Assembly: GCF_036173105.1 (NCBI RefSeq)
Contig: NZ_CP108053.1
Coordinates: forward strand, 992,001 to 1,056,000
Reading direction: 5' to 3'
Source of the DNA: Streptomyces sp. NBC_00287
Lineage (GTDB): Bacteria > Actinomycetota > Actinomycetes > Streptomycetales > Streptomycetaceae
Length of the DNA stretch: 64,000 nucleotides
Positions within the stretch are counted from its first letter, which is position 1. The number at the start of each line of letters is the position of its first letter. The position numbers and the translations under genes were made by a program. This document shows, in pieces, positions 45,992 through 54,315 of the stretch. Below the pieces are notes generated by a model, which was not told where the DNA came from, made no database searches, and saw only the letters and a list, made by a program, of their open reading frames with translations.

Positions 45992-46732
45992 TCACTCCCG
46001 CCCGCGCGCCAGATAGTCCGCGAGGCTCAACGTCGCCCCGGCGCGGCTGTGTTCGGGTGTGCGCTGCCGGGTGCCGCCGGACGGCGCCGGTCCGGCCGTC
46101 ACCTCCAGCCGGCCGATCTGCACCTGCACCACCTGCTCCGGCTGCCGCGACGGCCGACGGGCGGCGGCCTGTCGTACGGCGTCGCGTGCCGCCGCCGTGT
46201 CCGCGGCGCTGGGCCGGAGGGGGGAGGACACGGCGGCGGGGCGAACGGCGTCCGCACCCGGGGGGACAGGCCCGGACGCCACGCTCCGGGCGGTTCCCCG
46301 CTCCTGCCGCTCCGTGCCGGGAGTGCGCCGCCCGGTGTCGGGCACGGCTCGCGGCACCGCTGCGAGCGGCGCGACGGGGCGCAGCAGCGGCACGTCCCGC
46401 TCGGGCGCTGGGGCGGGCCTCGGTGCCAAGTCCCCGTCGGATGCGGCCTGTTCGGTGCGTACGACGGTCCGCTCCCGTTCCGTGTGGGTGCGCACCTGCG
46501 CCGGACTCGGGGCGCTGCGCTCCGGCGCCGCGGCGGGGGTGTCCGACGGCCACAGCGGGCCCTCGTCCGCCTCCGGCGCCGTACCCCGTACCGCCTCGAC
46601 GCGTTCGAACGGGCCGGGCAGCCGCGGCCGTACCCGCACCACGCCCGGGCGCGGACCGGGGGCCGGGGTGTGCCGGGCGAGCAGCCGGTCGAGGAAGTCC
46701 GGGACCGGCTCACCCGCGAAGGAGTCAGACAT
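45992..46732 (-). CDS. Pro/Ala-rich CIS protein of unknown function
   Basis: About 246 aa. The ends look conserved (PVPDFLDRLLARHTP at the N-terminus, GATLSLADYLARGRE at the C-terminus, preceded by a VVQVQIGRLEVTA strand), while the middle ~150 residues are low-complexity Pro/Ala/Arg. It may be a flexible linker or scaffolding protein between cap and tube. ATG 46732 has GGAG 9 bases upstream; GTG 46738 would add two residues. It overlaps the chaperone gene by 8 bases. Context is the only functional evidence. Confidence 0.7.
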   Translation of the reverse strand: MSDSFAGEPVPDFLDRLLARHTPAPGPRPGVVRVRPRLPGPFERVEAVRGTAPEADEGPLWPSDTPAAAPERSAPSPAQVRTHTERERTVVRTEQAASDGDLAPRPAPAPERDVPLLRPVAPLAAVPRAVPDTGRRTPGTERQERGTARSVASGPVPPGADAVRPAAVSSPLRPSAADTAAARDAVRQAAARRPSRQPEQVVQVQIGRLEVTAGPAPSGGTRQRTPEHSRAGATLSLADYLARGRE

Positions 46733-47435
46733 CGGCACACAGCTCCAGGTAGTAGCGGCGGCGCAGCGGGCTGAGCGCCAGGATCTGCGGCTCGCTCCAG
46801 CCGTAGGCGGTGGCGAGCAGATGGACGTCGAGCAGGACGTCGCGCGCCCAGGCGTCCAGTTCGGTCCAGAGGTAGGAGGCGATGTCGAGTTCGGCCCGGG
46901 TGGCCTGCCCGCAGTCGGGGCAGGCCACGTTGAGCGTCACATCGGCGCCCGGGTCGGCGGCCTCGACCGCCTCGGCGATCCGCCGCTGGACGGGGGCGGG
47001 CAGGGCGTCGGCCGTGGCCGCGGAGCCGTCCTGCACCGCGGAGACCAGGCACCGCTCCAACAGAGCCGCGCGCGGGTCCGCCGCCCGGGCCGCCGCCGTG
47101 AGGTCGGCGACGCCGGGCAGCCGGAACTCGATCTCCCAGCCCCCCTCGTGGACCCGTACGACGGAGTCACCCGGCACAGCGGTGAACTCCTCCGCGTCCA
47201 GGTCGAACTCCATGTCCGCGTCGCAGGCCGCGCACTCGAGGCGCACCTGCATCCGGTCCCCGAACAGGGCCCGGCGCAGCGCGAACAGGTCCGCCTCGCG
47301 CCGGCCCACCGGCACCGCCGTACCGTCGAGGTCCGGCCGGGCGGCGCGATGCAGCAGCAGCGCGCGCCCGGCCTGTGCCTCGGCGAGTCCGGCCTCCCAG
47401 GTGGCCAGCAGTTCGGCCGCCCCCGTGCTCGTCAT
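46725..47435 (-). CDS. T4-type baseplate hub assembly chaperone-like protein with zinc-ribbon Cys pairs
   Basis: 236 aa. The C-terminal part, DVHLLATAYGWSEPQILALS followed by RRYYLEL, is typical of tail-assembly/hub-chaperone proteins in CIS loci. Two CxxC pairs (ECAACDAD near residue 68 and ACPDCGQ near residue 173) probably bind zinc. The N-terminus has EAGLAEAQAGRALLLHRAARP. Placed straight after the tube gene (21 bases), it likely helps hub or tube assembly and is not part of the finished particle. Fold assignment from pattern only. Confidence 0.75.
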   Translation of the reverse strand: MTSTGAAELLATWEAGLAEAQAGRALLLHRAARPDLDGTAVPVGRREADLFALRRALFGDRMQVRLECAACDADMEFDLDAEEFTAVPGDSVVRVHEGGWEIEFRLPGVADLTAAARAADPRAALLERCLVSAVQDGSAATADALPAPVQRRIAEAVEAADPGADVTLNVACPDCGQATRAELDIASYLWTELDAWARDVLLDVHLLATAYGWSEPQILALSPLRRRYYLELCADV

Positions 47436-47456
47436 GTCCCCCGAACCCCCTTACGC

Positions 47457-47981
47457 TCAGGCCGGGTTGAGGAAGGAGGGCTCCTCGGGCTCGGGCACCT
47501 CGTAGTCCCGCTCCCAGCCCTCGCACTCCAGCTTCAGCGTCTGGATGGCCACCGCGTTGGCGTTGGCGTCCAGTTCGCCGAGGACCTGGTACTCGCTCGG
47601 CCAGGTCCGGTACAGCTTGTGCGAGACGGCGACCTGGCCGGCCTCGTTGAGGACCTGGATGACGATGTCCTTGCGGAAGTCGGCGAGGGAGACCTCGGAG
47701 CCCAGGCCCGCGCCGACCTGCCAGACCTTGTTGGCCCAGCGGTCGAACTCGGGGTCGTGGGTGACCCCGCGCTCCAGGGTGATGCCCTCGAACTCCGAGC
47801 GGCCCGGGGACTTGCGGGGCGAGGAGGGGTCGCCGCCGTGCCGGTGCTTGACGACCTCCGTGGTCCGCTTCAGCGGAGATATCTTGCTGATGCCCGCGAC
47901 CGTCCGACCGTCCCACAGGACCAGGAACTTGAAGTTCTTGTAGGGGTCGAAGCGATGGGCGTTGACCGTGAACTCAGCCAT
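47457..47981 (-). CDS. cis1: CIS inner tube protein (Pvc1/Hcp-like, phage tail tube family)
   Basis: About 174 aa. Tail-tube motifs include DPYKNFKFLVLWDGRTVAGI at the N-terminus, then KHRHGGDPSSPRKSPGRSEF (T4 gp19-like loop) and LERGVTHDPEFDRWANKV. It assembles into the hollow tube expelled on contraction. ATG 47981 lies 20 bases after the sheath stop, so the two main structural proteins are cotranscribed at the operon head. Size is normal for the family. Only one tube gene is present, whereas Afp/PVC clusters have two. Confidence 0.95.
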   Translation of the reverse strand: MAEFTVNAHRFDPYKNFKFLVLWDGRTVAGISKISPLKRTTEVVKHRHGGDPSSPRKSPGRSEFEGITLERGVTHDPEFDRWANKVWQVGAGLGSEVSLADFRKDIVIQVLNEAGQVAVSHKLYRTWPSEYQVLGELDANANAVAIQTLKLECEGWERDYEVPEPEEPSFLNPA

Positions 47982-48001
47982 CGAAATGTCCTCGGGATTC
48001 C

Positions 48002-49867
48002 TTAGAGCTCGAACTGCCCGGACGTCTGCTGGATCTTGACGATCACGAACTCGGCGGGCCTGACCGGCGCGATGCCGACCAGGACGTTCACGATGCCGTT
48101 CGCGATGTCCTCGTCCGTGGTGGTGTCGCTGTCGCACTTGACGAAGTACGCCTCGCGCGGGGTGCCGCCCTTGAAGGCGCCCTGGCGGAAGAGGGTGTGC
48201 AGATAGGAGGAGGCGCTGAGGCGGATCTGCTGCCACAGGTTCTCGTCGTTGGGCTCGAACACCACCCACTGCAGACCGCGTTGGAGGCTCTCCTCCACAT
48301 GCAGGGCGAGCCGGCGCACCGGCACGTACTTCCACTCGCTGTCCAGCGCGTCCGAGCCCTGGAGCGTGCGCGCGCCCCACACCGTCGGTCCGGTGACGGG
48401 GAAGGTGCGCAGGCAGTTGACGCCGAGCGGGTTGAGCTGCCCGGTCTCGCGGTCGGTCAGGTCGACGGTGAGCGAGCGCACCCCGGCGAGCCGGGCCTCG
48501 GTGCCGGCCGGAGCCTTCCACACCCCGCGCTCGGAGTCGGTGCGGGCGATGACGCCGGCGACCGCGCCGGACGGCGGGAAGGCACGCAGCCGCCCGGTGA
48601 GCGGGTCGGTGAGCTGAATGTGCGGGAAGTACAGGCCCGCATGGTTGCCGCGGACGGCGTCGAAGGCGGCGAGCCCGGCGCGTGCGGTGTCCACACTGAC
48701 CCAGGTGCTGGGCGCGTCGACGAGGAGGAAGATCCGCCGCTCCTCGCACAGCCGTTGCGCGGCCGAGACGACGGTGAGCATGTCCTCGGTCTTCTCGTAC
48801 GCCGAGATCTCCGGCAGCGCGAGCAGATTGACGTCGGCCACGGCACGCAGCGCCTGGATACCGGTCTTCCCGGCCTCGCTGCCGATGAGGTCGCGCGGTC
48901 CGGGCGCCTCGCCGTCCTCGCCGCCCTCCAGCGGGAACACCGGCGGGTTGACGGAGGCCTCGAGGCCCAGGTCGTTGGCGCACTCCCCGAGGAAGCGGAC
49001 GACGTCCTCGGGGTCCGTGGAGCCCGCGACGACCTGGATACGCCGGCCGAAGGAGGCGACCTCGGCGCCCCCGAAGGCGTGTTTGCCGGGGGCGTCGGGC
49101 AGGGCGCGCAGCTTCCGCTCCAGCAGCAGCGCCAACTCGGCGACCGTGCAGGGTGCTTCGCCGTCGCAGTCGGGGTCGTAGAGCGTGAACTCGCGCTCCA
49201 CGTCGCCGATCTTGACGGTCAGGTCGACGGCCAGGTCGGGCAGTTCGTCGCCGAAGGGCTTGGAGACGGTGCCGGACGGGTCGGGGCGGCCCTCGCCGAG
49301 GACCTCGACGCGGATCAGCCGGGAGCCGGCGTTGATCACGGTGGGCGCGTAACGGCCGTCGGAGGCGTCCATCGACAGGCTGGTGAAGCTCTCGCGGGCC
49401 TCACCGCGGGCGTCGTACACCCGCAGGTTGAACGTGTCGTCGGGGCACTGCGTGTCGTGGTCGACGGCGACCCGCAGGCCGTTGCCCCATACGCCGGGTT
49501 CCTTGGCGTGCACATCGAGGACGCGGGCCTCGCTGTGACCCTCGGTGGACTCCAGGGTGACGCAGGCGGCCTTGCCGCTGCCGGACTTGGCGACGCGGAC
49601 GATGACGGCGACGGTGCCGCCGTTGCCGAAGAACTGGTGGACCGCGTGACCGACGGCGCTCTGCGCGCTCAGACCGCCGAAGCGGCGCTCGAACTCCGTG
49701 AAGCTCGTGACGCGCACGGGCTCGTTGAGCGGACCACGCCGGGTGTGGCCCACAAAGGCGGTCACGGACGTGGTCAGGGTCGAGATCGTGCGGGTACTGC
49801 TGGGAAGCTCTTCGACGTAGACGCCGGGATACGTCGGCTTGGCGGCGCTCACCGCGCTCATCGGCAT
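48002..49867 (-). CDS. cis2: CIS contractile sheath protein (Pvc2-like)
   Basis: About 621 aa. N-terminal YPGVYVEELPSSTRTI and TSVTAFVGHTRRGP and C-terminal YVPVRRLALHVEESLQRGLQ and GIAPVRPAEFVIVKI are signatures of phage/CIS sheaths. The middle domain (~200-380) is acidic and variable. It is the first gene of the operon and the only sheath gene. GTG/ATG choice: ATG 49867 follows AGGAGG by four bases and ATG 49861 by ten; both are plausible. Upstream lies a ~490-base gap likely holding the promoter. Confidence 0.96.
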   Translation of the reverse strand: MPMSAVSAAKPTYPGVYVEELPSSTRTISTLTTSVTAFVGHTRRGPLNEPVRVTSFTEFERRFGGLSAQSAVGHAVHQFFGNGGTVAVIVRVAKSGSGKAACVTLESTEGHSEARVLDVHAKEPGVWGNGLRVAVDHDTQCPDDTFNLRVYDARGEARESFTSLSMDASDGRYAPTVINAGSRLIRVEVLGEGRPDPSGTVSKPFGDELPDLAVDLTVKIGDVEREFTLYDPDCDGEAPCTVAELALLLERKLRALPDAPGKHAFGGAEVASFGRRIQVVAGSTDPEDVVRFLGECANDLGLEASVNPPVFPLEGGEDGEAPGPRDLIGSEAGKTGIQALRAVADVNLLALPEISAYEKTEDMLTVVSAAQRLCEERRIFLLVDAPSTWVSVDTARAGLAAFDAVRGNHAGLYFPHIQLTDPLTGRLRAFPPSGAVAGVIARTDSERGVWKAPAGTEARLAGVRSLTVDLTDRETGQLNPLGVNCLRTFPVTGPTVWGARTLQGSDALDSEWKYVPVRRLALHVEESLQRGLQWVVFEPNDENLWQQIRLSASSYLHTLFRQGAFKGGTPREAYFVKCDSDTTTDEDIANGIVNVLVGIAPVRPAEFVIVKIQQTSGQFEL

Positions 49868-50356
49868 TCCCCCTCCTATCCCTGTCTCGGGCACCGGGAC
49901 GAAGGCACCAAGAGACGGCGGAGGGTTACGTTCCGTTTGCGGTGCGCGAAGGGGCCCGTCCTGGTCGGCGGCGGCCGCGCGCACCACATCAAGTTCCCCC
50001 GTCAGTGCCCCGGGCGGATCGGTTCGCCCGGGTCAAGCAGCGCGCTTGTGACTCCTGATGCTCAAGTGCTCAATCCACCTTGGTGTGTTTCGAGTTGACG
50101 CAACAAGGCACCTTCAGGCCACCCCGGAAGGGGGTTTGGTGAAGGCGGCGGTGCCGCATCCACACACCGCGCGTGCGTGCCCCGGCCAGGTGGTTCACAG
50201 CGCCTTCACAGCGAGTCCGGGGCCACGGCACATACGGCCGCCGAAACGCCCTACCCGCGTGCCGAGGCCCGCCGTACGCACGTACGACCTCCCCGAGTCG
50301 TACACAATCCTTCGTTGGCCGATTTCACCGGGGTGACTCGAACATGCTGTCCCGAG
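49868..50356. promoter_or_regulatory. Intergenic region upstream of the CIS operon
   Basis: The longest gene-free stretch here (489 bases). On the minus strand it must carry the CIS promoter. Visible elements are a GC-only 8-bp hairpin CCCGGGCG / CGCCCGGG at 50009-50016 and 50025-50032, about 140 bases before the sheath start, and a direct repeat TGCTCAA-g-TGCTCAA at about 50059-50073. The repeat zone is less GC-rich than its surroundings. I see no convincing sigma -10/-35 pair and no small gene. Confidence 0.5.
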
Positions 50357-50797
50357 CTACTGATCGAGCCGGCCGATGTGCGCCACGTTCTGAAGATCCT
50401 CGGTGTCCTGGCTGGCCTCGGCCGTGAACCAGGCGTCGAGGATCTCCTTCAGCAGGGGCTCGGAGGTCAGGCGCAGGCTGAGGGCGAGGACGTTGGCGTC
50501 GTTCCAGCGGCGCGCCCCGTCCGCCGTGTAGGCGTCCGTGCACAGCGCCGCCCGTACGCCGGGCACCTTGTTGGCGGCGATGGAAGCGCCGGTGCCGGTC
50601 CAGCAGCAGACCACGGCCTGGTCGGCGGTACCGGCGGCGACCTCACGGGCGGCCGCCTCGGAGCAGACCGCCCACTGCGGGTCGTCGCCGGCCCGCAGCG
50701 CCCCGTGCGGCACGACCTGGTGACCGCGCCGCTGAAGCTCCGCGAGGAGGAAGCGGGCGACGGGTTCGTCCATGTCGGAAGAGACGGAAATCCGCAT
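50357..50797 (-). CDS. RpiB/LacA/LacB-family sugar-phosphate isomerase
   Basis: About 146 aa. RpiB-fold sequence includes RISVSSDMDEPVARFLLAEL, VVCCWTGTGASIAANKVPG (catalytic loop; Cys pair then GTG/GAS) and VRAALCTDAYTADGAR, NDANVLALSLRL. Members interconvert ribose-5-phosphate/ribulose-5-phosphate or related phosphates. The N-terminal D/H motif of RpiB is diverged (SSDMDEP), so the exact substrate is uncertain. ATG 50797 is chosen; it follows the rhodanese gene by 14 bases and may share its transcript. Confidence 0.87.
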   Translation of the reverse strand: MRISVSSDMDEPVARFLLAELQRRGHQVVPHGALRAGDDPQWAVCSEAAAREVAAGTADQAVVCCWTGTGASIAANKVPGVRAALCTDAYTADGARRWNDANVLALSLRLTSEPLLKEILDAWFTAEASQDTEDLQNVAHIGRLDQ

Positions 50798-50811
50798 GTT
50801 CGCGAGCCTAC

Positions 50812-51384
50812 TCAGCGCTCTCGCAGGGCCGCCAGCGTGGCGTTCAGGTCGGCCGTGCGGGGCCGGTTGTGCGGAAGCCTGGCGAGGACGGCCGCCATGC
50901 CGCAGGTGTTGGTGAGCGCGGAGAAGACCAGGCCGCCCGCGATGCCCGCCGCCAGCAGCTGGAACGCGGGATGGATCAGCACGCCGAGCAGCAGGCCGAG
51001 GAGCACCAGGGCGCCGGCGGTGAAACGGACCTGGCGTTCCATGCCCCAGACGGTCCGGGCGGCCTCGGGGTGCTGGAGGGCGTTCCCCTCGGCCGCCCAG
51101 GCGGCGGTGCCGCCGGCGAGGGTGGCGGCCGGGATGCCCTCGGCGGCCAGGATCCGGCAGGCGTTCTCCGAGCGGGCTCCCGAGGCGCACACCACGAGGA
51201 GCTCGGGTGCCTGCCGCAGCTCGGGCAGGGCGCCGCGGAGCCGGTCCAGCGGGAGGTTGAGGGCCCCGGGCAGATGGCCGGAGGCGTATTCGCCGGGTGT
51301 CCGTACGTCGATGACGGTGAACTCGGCCAGCCGGGCGTGGGCCTGGCCGGGGGTGAGGGTGACGGGGGTGAGTGGAGCGGTCAT
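50812..51384 (-). CDS. Rhodanese fused to DUF2892 membrane domain (YgaP-like)
   Basis: 190 aa. Residues ~15-105 form a rhodanese domain (FTVIDVRTPGEYASGHLPGA) with active loop VVCASGARSENACRI, Cys near residue 66. Residues ~125-175 hold two membrane helices of DUF2892 (ALVLLGLLLGVLI, AAGIAGGLVFSA) followed by the NTCGMA motif. It acts as a membrane-anchored persulfide/thiosulfate sulfurtransferase. It is divergent from the CstR-like regulator with a palindrome (51437-51452) between, so it is probably induced by reactive sulfur. Confidence 0.92.
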   Translation of the reverse strand: MTAPLTPVTLTPGQAHARLAEFTVIDVRTPGEYASGHLPGALNLPLDRLRGALPELRQAPELLVVCASGARSENACRILAAEGIPAATLAGGTAAWAAEGNALQHPEAARTVWGMERQVRFTAGALVLLGLLLGVLIHPAFQLLAAGIAGGLVFSALTNTCGMAAVLARLPHNRPRTADLNATLAALRER

Positions 51385-51435
51385 GGCAGATGTGATCCTT
51401 GGTGGTCGTCGACGTCGTCCCGAACTGGGACGTAG

Positions 51436-51756
<321 letters not shown>

Positions 51757-52509
51757 TCACAGCACCGCGTCCAGCAGCATGACGGCGGCCACCGCGAGCA
51801 GCGCCAGCGCGAAGATCCGCTGAAGGGCGCCCCCGGACACCTTCGCGGCCAGCCGTCGCCCGTCCCAGGCACCGAGCACCGCCGCCCCGGCGAAGGGGGC
51901 GACGAGCGCCCAGTCCAGGCCCTCGATGCTTCCGGCGCGCAGTGTGAGCGCGGCGACCGCGTTGACGGTGATGACCAGCAGACTCGTGCCCACCGCGGCC
52001 CGCATCCGCATCCCGAGGCCGCCCACCAGCGCCGGCACGGCGAGGAAGCCGCCGCCCACGCCGAGGACCCCGGTGACCGTACCGAGCCCGGCGCCGACCG
52101 CGGCGGCCCGGCGGGGCCGTAGGGGGCGATCCCCGACGACCGGGCCCGGTCGGCTCGTACGCAGCATGCGGGCCGCGACCACGGCCGCGAGGACGGCGAA
52201 GGCCGCGGTGAGCAGTGCCTGCGGAATCCGTCCGGCGACGGCTCCGCCGAGCAGCGCGGGGCCGATGCCCGCCGCCGCGAACGCCAGCCCCGCACGCCAG
52301 CGCACCCGGCCCTCGCGGGCGTGGGCGCACAGCGCCGTGGCGGAGGTGACGATCACGATGACGAGGGAGGCGGTGGTGGCCGCGGCCGGGCTGAAGCCGA
52401 GCAGATAGATCAGCGCGGGCACGGCCAGCACGCTGCCGCCGCCCCCGAGCGCACCGAGCGCCAGACCGACCACGGCCCCGGCGGCCAGGGCGAGTATGAG
52501 AGCACTCAC
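51757..52509 (-). CDS. TauE/SafE-family sulfite/sulfur-compound exporter
   Basis: About 250 aa with eight hydrophobic segments and the family's repeated Gly-rich turns (LGALGGGGSVLAVPAL near residue 17 and VLGVGGGFLAVPALVGG near residue 150). These proteins move sulfite, sulfonate or related anions across the membrane. GTG 52509 overlaps the upstream rhodanese stop (GTGA), so it is the last gene of the sulfur operon starting at 54185. The neighbours support export of sulfite produced by persulfide oxidation. Confidence 0.92.
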   Translation of the reverse strand: MSALILALAAGAVVGLALGALGGGGSVLAVPALIYLLGFSPAAATTASLVIVIVTSATALCAHAREGRVRWRAGLAFAAAGIGPALLGGAVAGRIPQALLTAAFAVLAAVVAARMLRTSRPGPVVGDRPLRPRRAAAVGAGLGTVTGVLGVGGGFLAVPALVGGLGMRMRAAVGTSLLVITVNAVAALTLRAGSIEGLDWALVAPFAGAAVLGAWDGRRLAAKVSGGALQRIFALALLAVAAVMLLDAVL

Positions 52510-52823
52510 CCGACGTCCACCAAAGGCAGTCCGGCCCGCGCCCACTCGATCATCCCGTCCATCACATCCACGGCCTCGATCCCCTGGGCAACCAGTAGTT
52601 CGGCGGCCTGCCGGGAGCGGTTGCCGGAGCGGCACACCAGCACGAGCGGACGTCCCGCCACATCGGGCGGCAGGGGCCCACCCAGTGCGGACAGCGGCAG
52701 ATGCACGGCCCACGGGACGTGACCTGCCTGCCATTCATCCGCCTCCCGCACATCCACCAGCAGGGCCGAACCCCCGTTCCTCGTCCGCTCGGCCGCCTCC
52801 TGGACGGTGATCCGACGCGCCAT
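52506..52823 (-). CDS. Single-domain rhodanese sulfurtransferase
   Basis: 105 aa. RITVQEAAERTRNGG, then LLVDVREADEWQAGHVPWAVHLP and the active loop VLVCRSGNRSRQAAEL (Cys near residue 69). It transfers sulfane sulfur. ATG 52823 lies 1 base after the true stop of the upstream dioxygenase gene, and in the same frame as the first part of that gene. Because of the upstream frameshift the sequence reads as one continuous frame across both genes. Confidence 0.9.
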   Translation of the reverse strand: MARRITVQEAAERTRNGGSALLVDVREADEWQAGHVPWAVHLPLSALGGPLPPDVAGRPLVLVCRSGNRSRQAAELLVAQGIEAVDVMDGMIEWARAGLPLVDVG

Positions 52824-52824
52824 G

Positions 52825-54185
52825 TCAGGCGGCCCGGACGACGAGTCCGGCCCGTTCCGCGGCGTCGAACCCGTCGTCCACCGCGACGACATCCCGTCCG
52901 GACGCGTCGAGCAGGGACGCGGCGATGGCTGCCCGCATCCCACCGGCGCAGTGCACCCACACCTCGCCCTCGGGGAGCTCGTCGAGCGACGGTGCAGGCT
53001 GTGCAGAGGGATGTGCAGCGAGCCGTCGACGAATCCGCCGGAGCGTTCGGAGGCACGGCGCACATCGAGTACGACGACCCCCTGGGCCGGGTCGCGGCGC
53101 GCGAGGTCGGCGAAGGTTGCCCGAGGGAAGGCGGCCGGGGTCTCGCCCTCACGGACCCAGTCGGAGGGTCCGCCGGTGGCCGCGGCGGCCGGCCGGTCGA
53201 TGCCGACCCGCACCAACTCACGCTGGGCATCGGCCAGTTGCTCGGCCGATTCGGCGAGCAGCGTCACCGGCTTGCCCCACGGGATCAACCAGGCGAGGTA
53301 GGTGGCGAGTTGACCACCGGCCTCGAAGTTGAACGAACCCGCGAGATGCCCCTCGGCGAACGCGACCCGGCTGCGCAGGTCCACCACCCACTCCCCCGCG
53401 GCCAGCCGCGCGGCGATCTCCTCGGCGTCGGCCACAGCGGGCGGAGTGAGGTCGACCGGCTGAGGGCCATTGGCGTTCAGCGGGCCCATGTGGGTGTAGT
53501 ACGCGGGTATGTCGTCCAGGCCGGCCAGCAGTTCGGCGACGAAGGTGTCGACGTCGCGGGTGAGCGCCTCGTTGTACGCCTTCTCCTTGCCGATGGTCGT
53601 GGCGTCGCCGTCGGCCTGGGTCGAGGAGCAGAAGCTGCCGAAGCCGTGGGTGGGCAACACCTGGGCGTGGTCGGGGAGTTCGGCCGCGAGGCGATGGGCC
53701 GAGGCGTGCTGGGCGCGGGCCAGTTCCTCGGTCAGCCGTGGCTCGACCAGATCGGGTCGGCCGACGGTGCCGATGAGCAGCGAGCCGCCGGTGAAGACGG
53801 CGACCTCCGTCTCGTGCTGCTCCAGGACGTAGGAGGTGTGGTGCGGGGTGTGCCCGGGCGTCGCCAAGGCGCGCAGGGTCAGCCCGGCGTCCACGACCAC
53901 ACGGTCCCCGTCGCGCACCGGGGTCCGGTCGAAGGCGACCCGGGCACCGGCCGGCACCAGATAGGCGGCGCCCGTCAGCCGGGCGAGCTCCAGGCCGCCG
54001 GAGACGTAGTCGTTGTGCAGATGTGTCTCGACGACCTGCGTGATCCGCACCGCCCGCCGGGCGGCCGCCGCCAGCACCCGGTCGACGTCACGCGGCGGAT
54101 CGACCACCACGGCCGTCCGCTCACCGCCCGCCAGATAGCCGCGGTTGCCGAGTCCTGCCACGTCGAGGGTGTCGATGAAGAACAC
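52825..54185 (-). pseudogene. Metallo-beta-lactamase/rhodanese persulfide dioxygenase-like gene with a frameshift
   Basis: The intact protein would be about 452 aa: an ETHE1-like MBL domain (ETHLHNDYVSGG, ATPGHTPHHTSY, LPTHGFGSFCSS), a Cys-less rhodanese domain (EWVVDLRSRVAFAEGHLAGS) and a second rhodanese domain. At about 52984-52994, after DGSLHIPLHSLH, one base appears to be missing. In the next frame the sequence continues normally (DELPEGEVWVHCAGGMR with the active Cys, ending ERAGLVVRAA) to TGA 52825. GTG 54185 has GGGAG 8 bases upstream. Either a sequencing error or a real mutation; the MBL part is intact. Confidence 0.85.
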
Positions 54186-54210
54186 GTCGGCGCTCCCTTT
54201 CGCTCCGAAA

Positions 54211-54226
54211 TTACCCCCCGGGGTAT
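54211..54226. promoter_or_regulatory. CsoR/CstR-type operator upstream of the dioxygenase gene
   Basis: TTACCCCCCGGGGTAT, sharing the ACCCC/GGGGT palindrome of 51437-51452. It lies 26 bases upstream of GTG 54185, so it probably covers that promoter or transcript start. Confidence 0.8.
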
Positions 54227-54245
54227 ATAGGAGACAGTAGCACAG

Positions 54246-54261
54246 GTACCCTCCGGGGTAT
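54246..54261. promoter_or_regulatory. Second CsoR/CstR-type operator in the 54.2-kb divergent gap
   Basis: GTACCCTCCGGGGTAT, one half diverged (ACCCT). It lies 20 bases from the first site and 55 bases before the epimerase ATG, so it may help repress the dioxygenase operon or extend control to the epimerase. Confidence 0.75.
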
Positions 54262-54315
54262 TTCCGCTCACTCCCGGATGCCCGACCCTGAAGGCCGGGC
54301 CGAAGGAGAGGGATC

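Noticed and set aside
20677..49867. Prophage
   Set aside because: Tail-type genes only; no capsid, portal, terminase, integrase or attachment site, and the presence of ATPase, DUF4255 and DUF4157 fits CIS.
20677..49867. Type VI secretion system
   Set aside because: No TssJ/L/M, TssK or ClpV genes, and the sheath is a single long protein rather than TssB/TssC.
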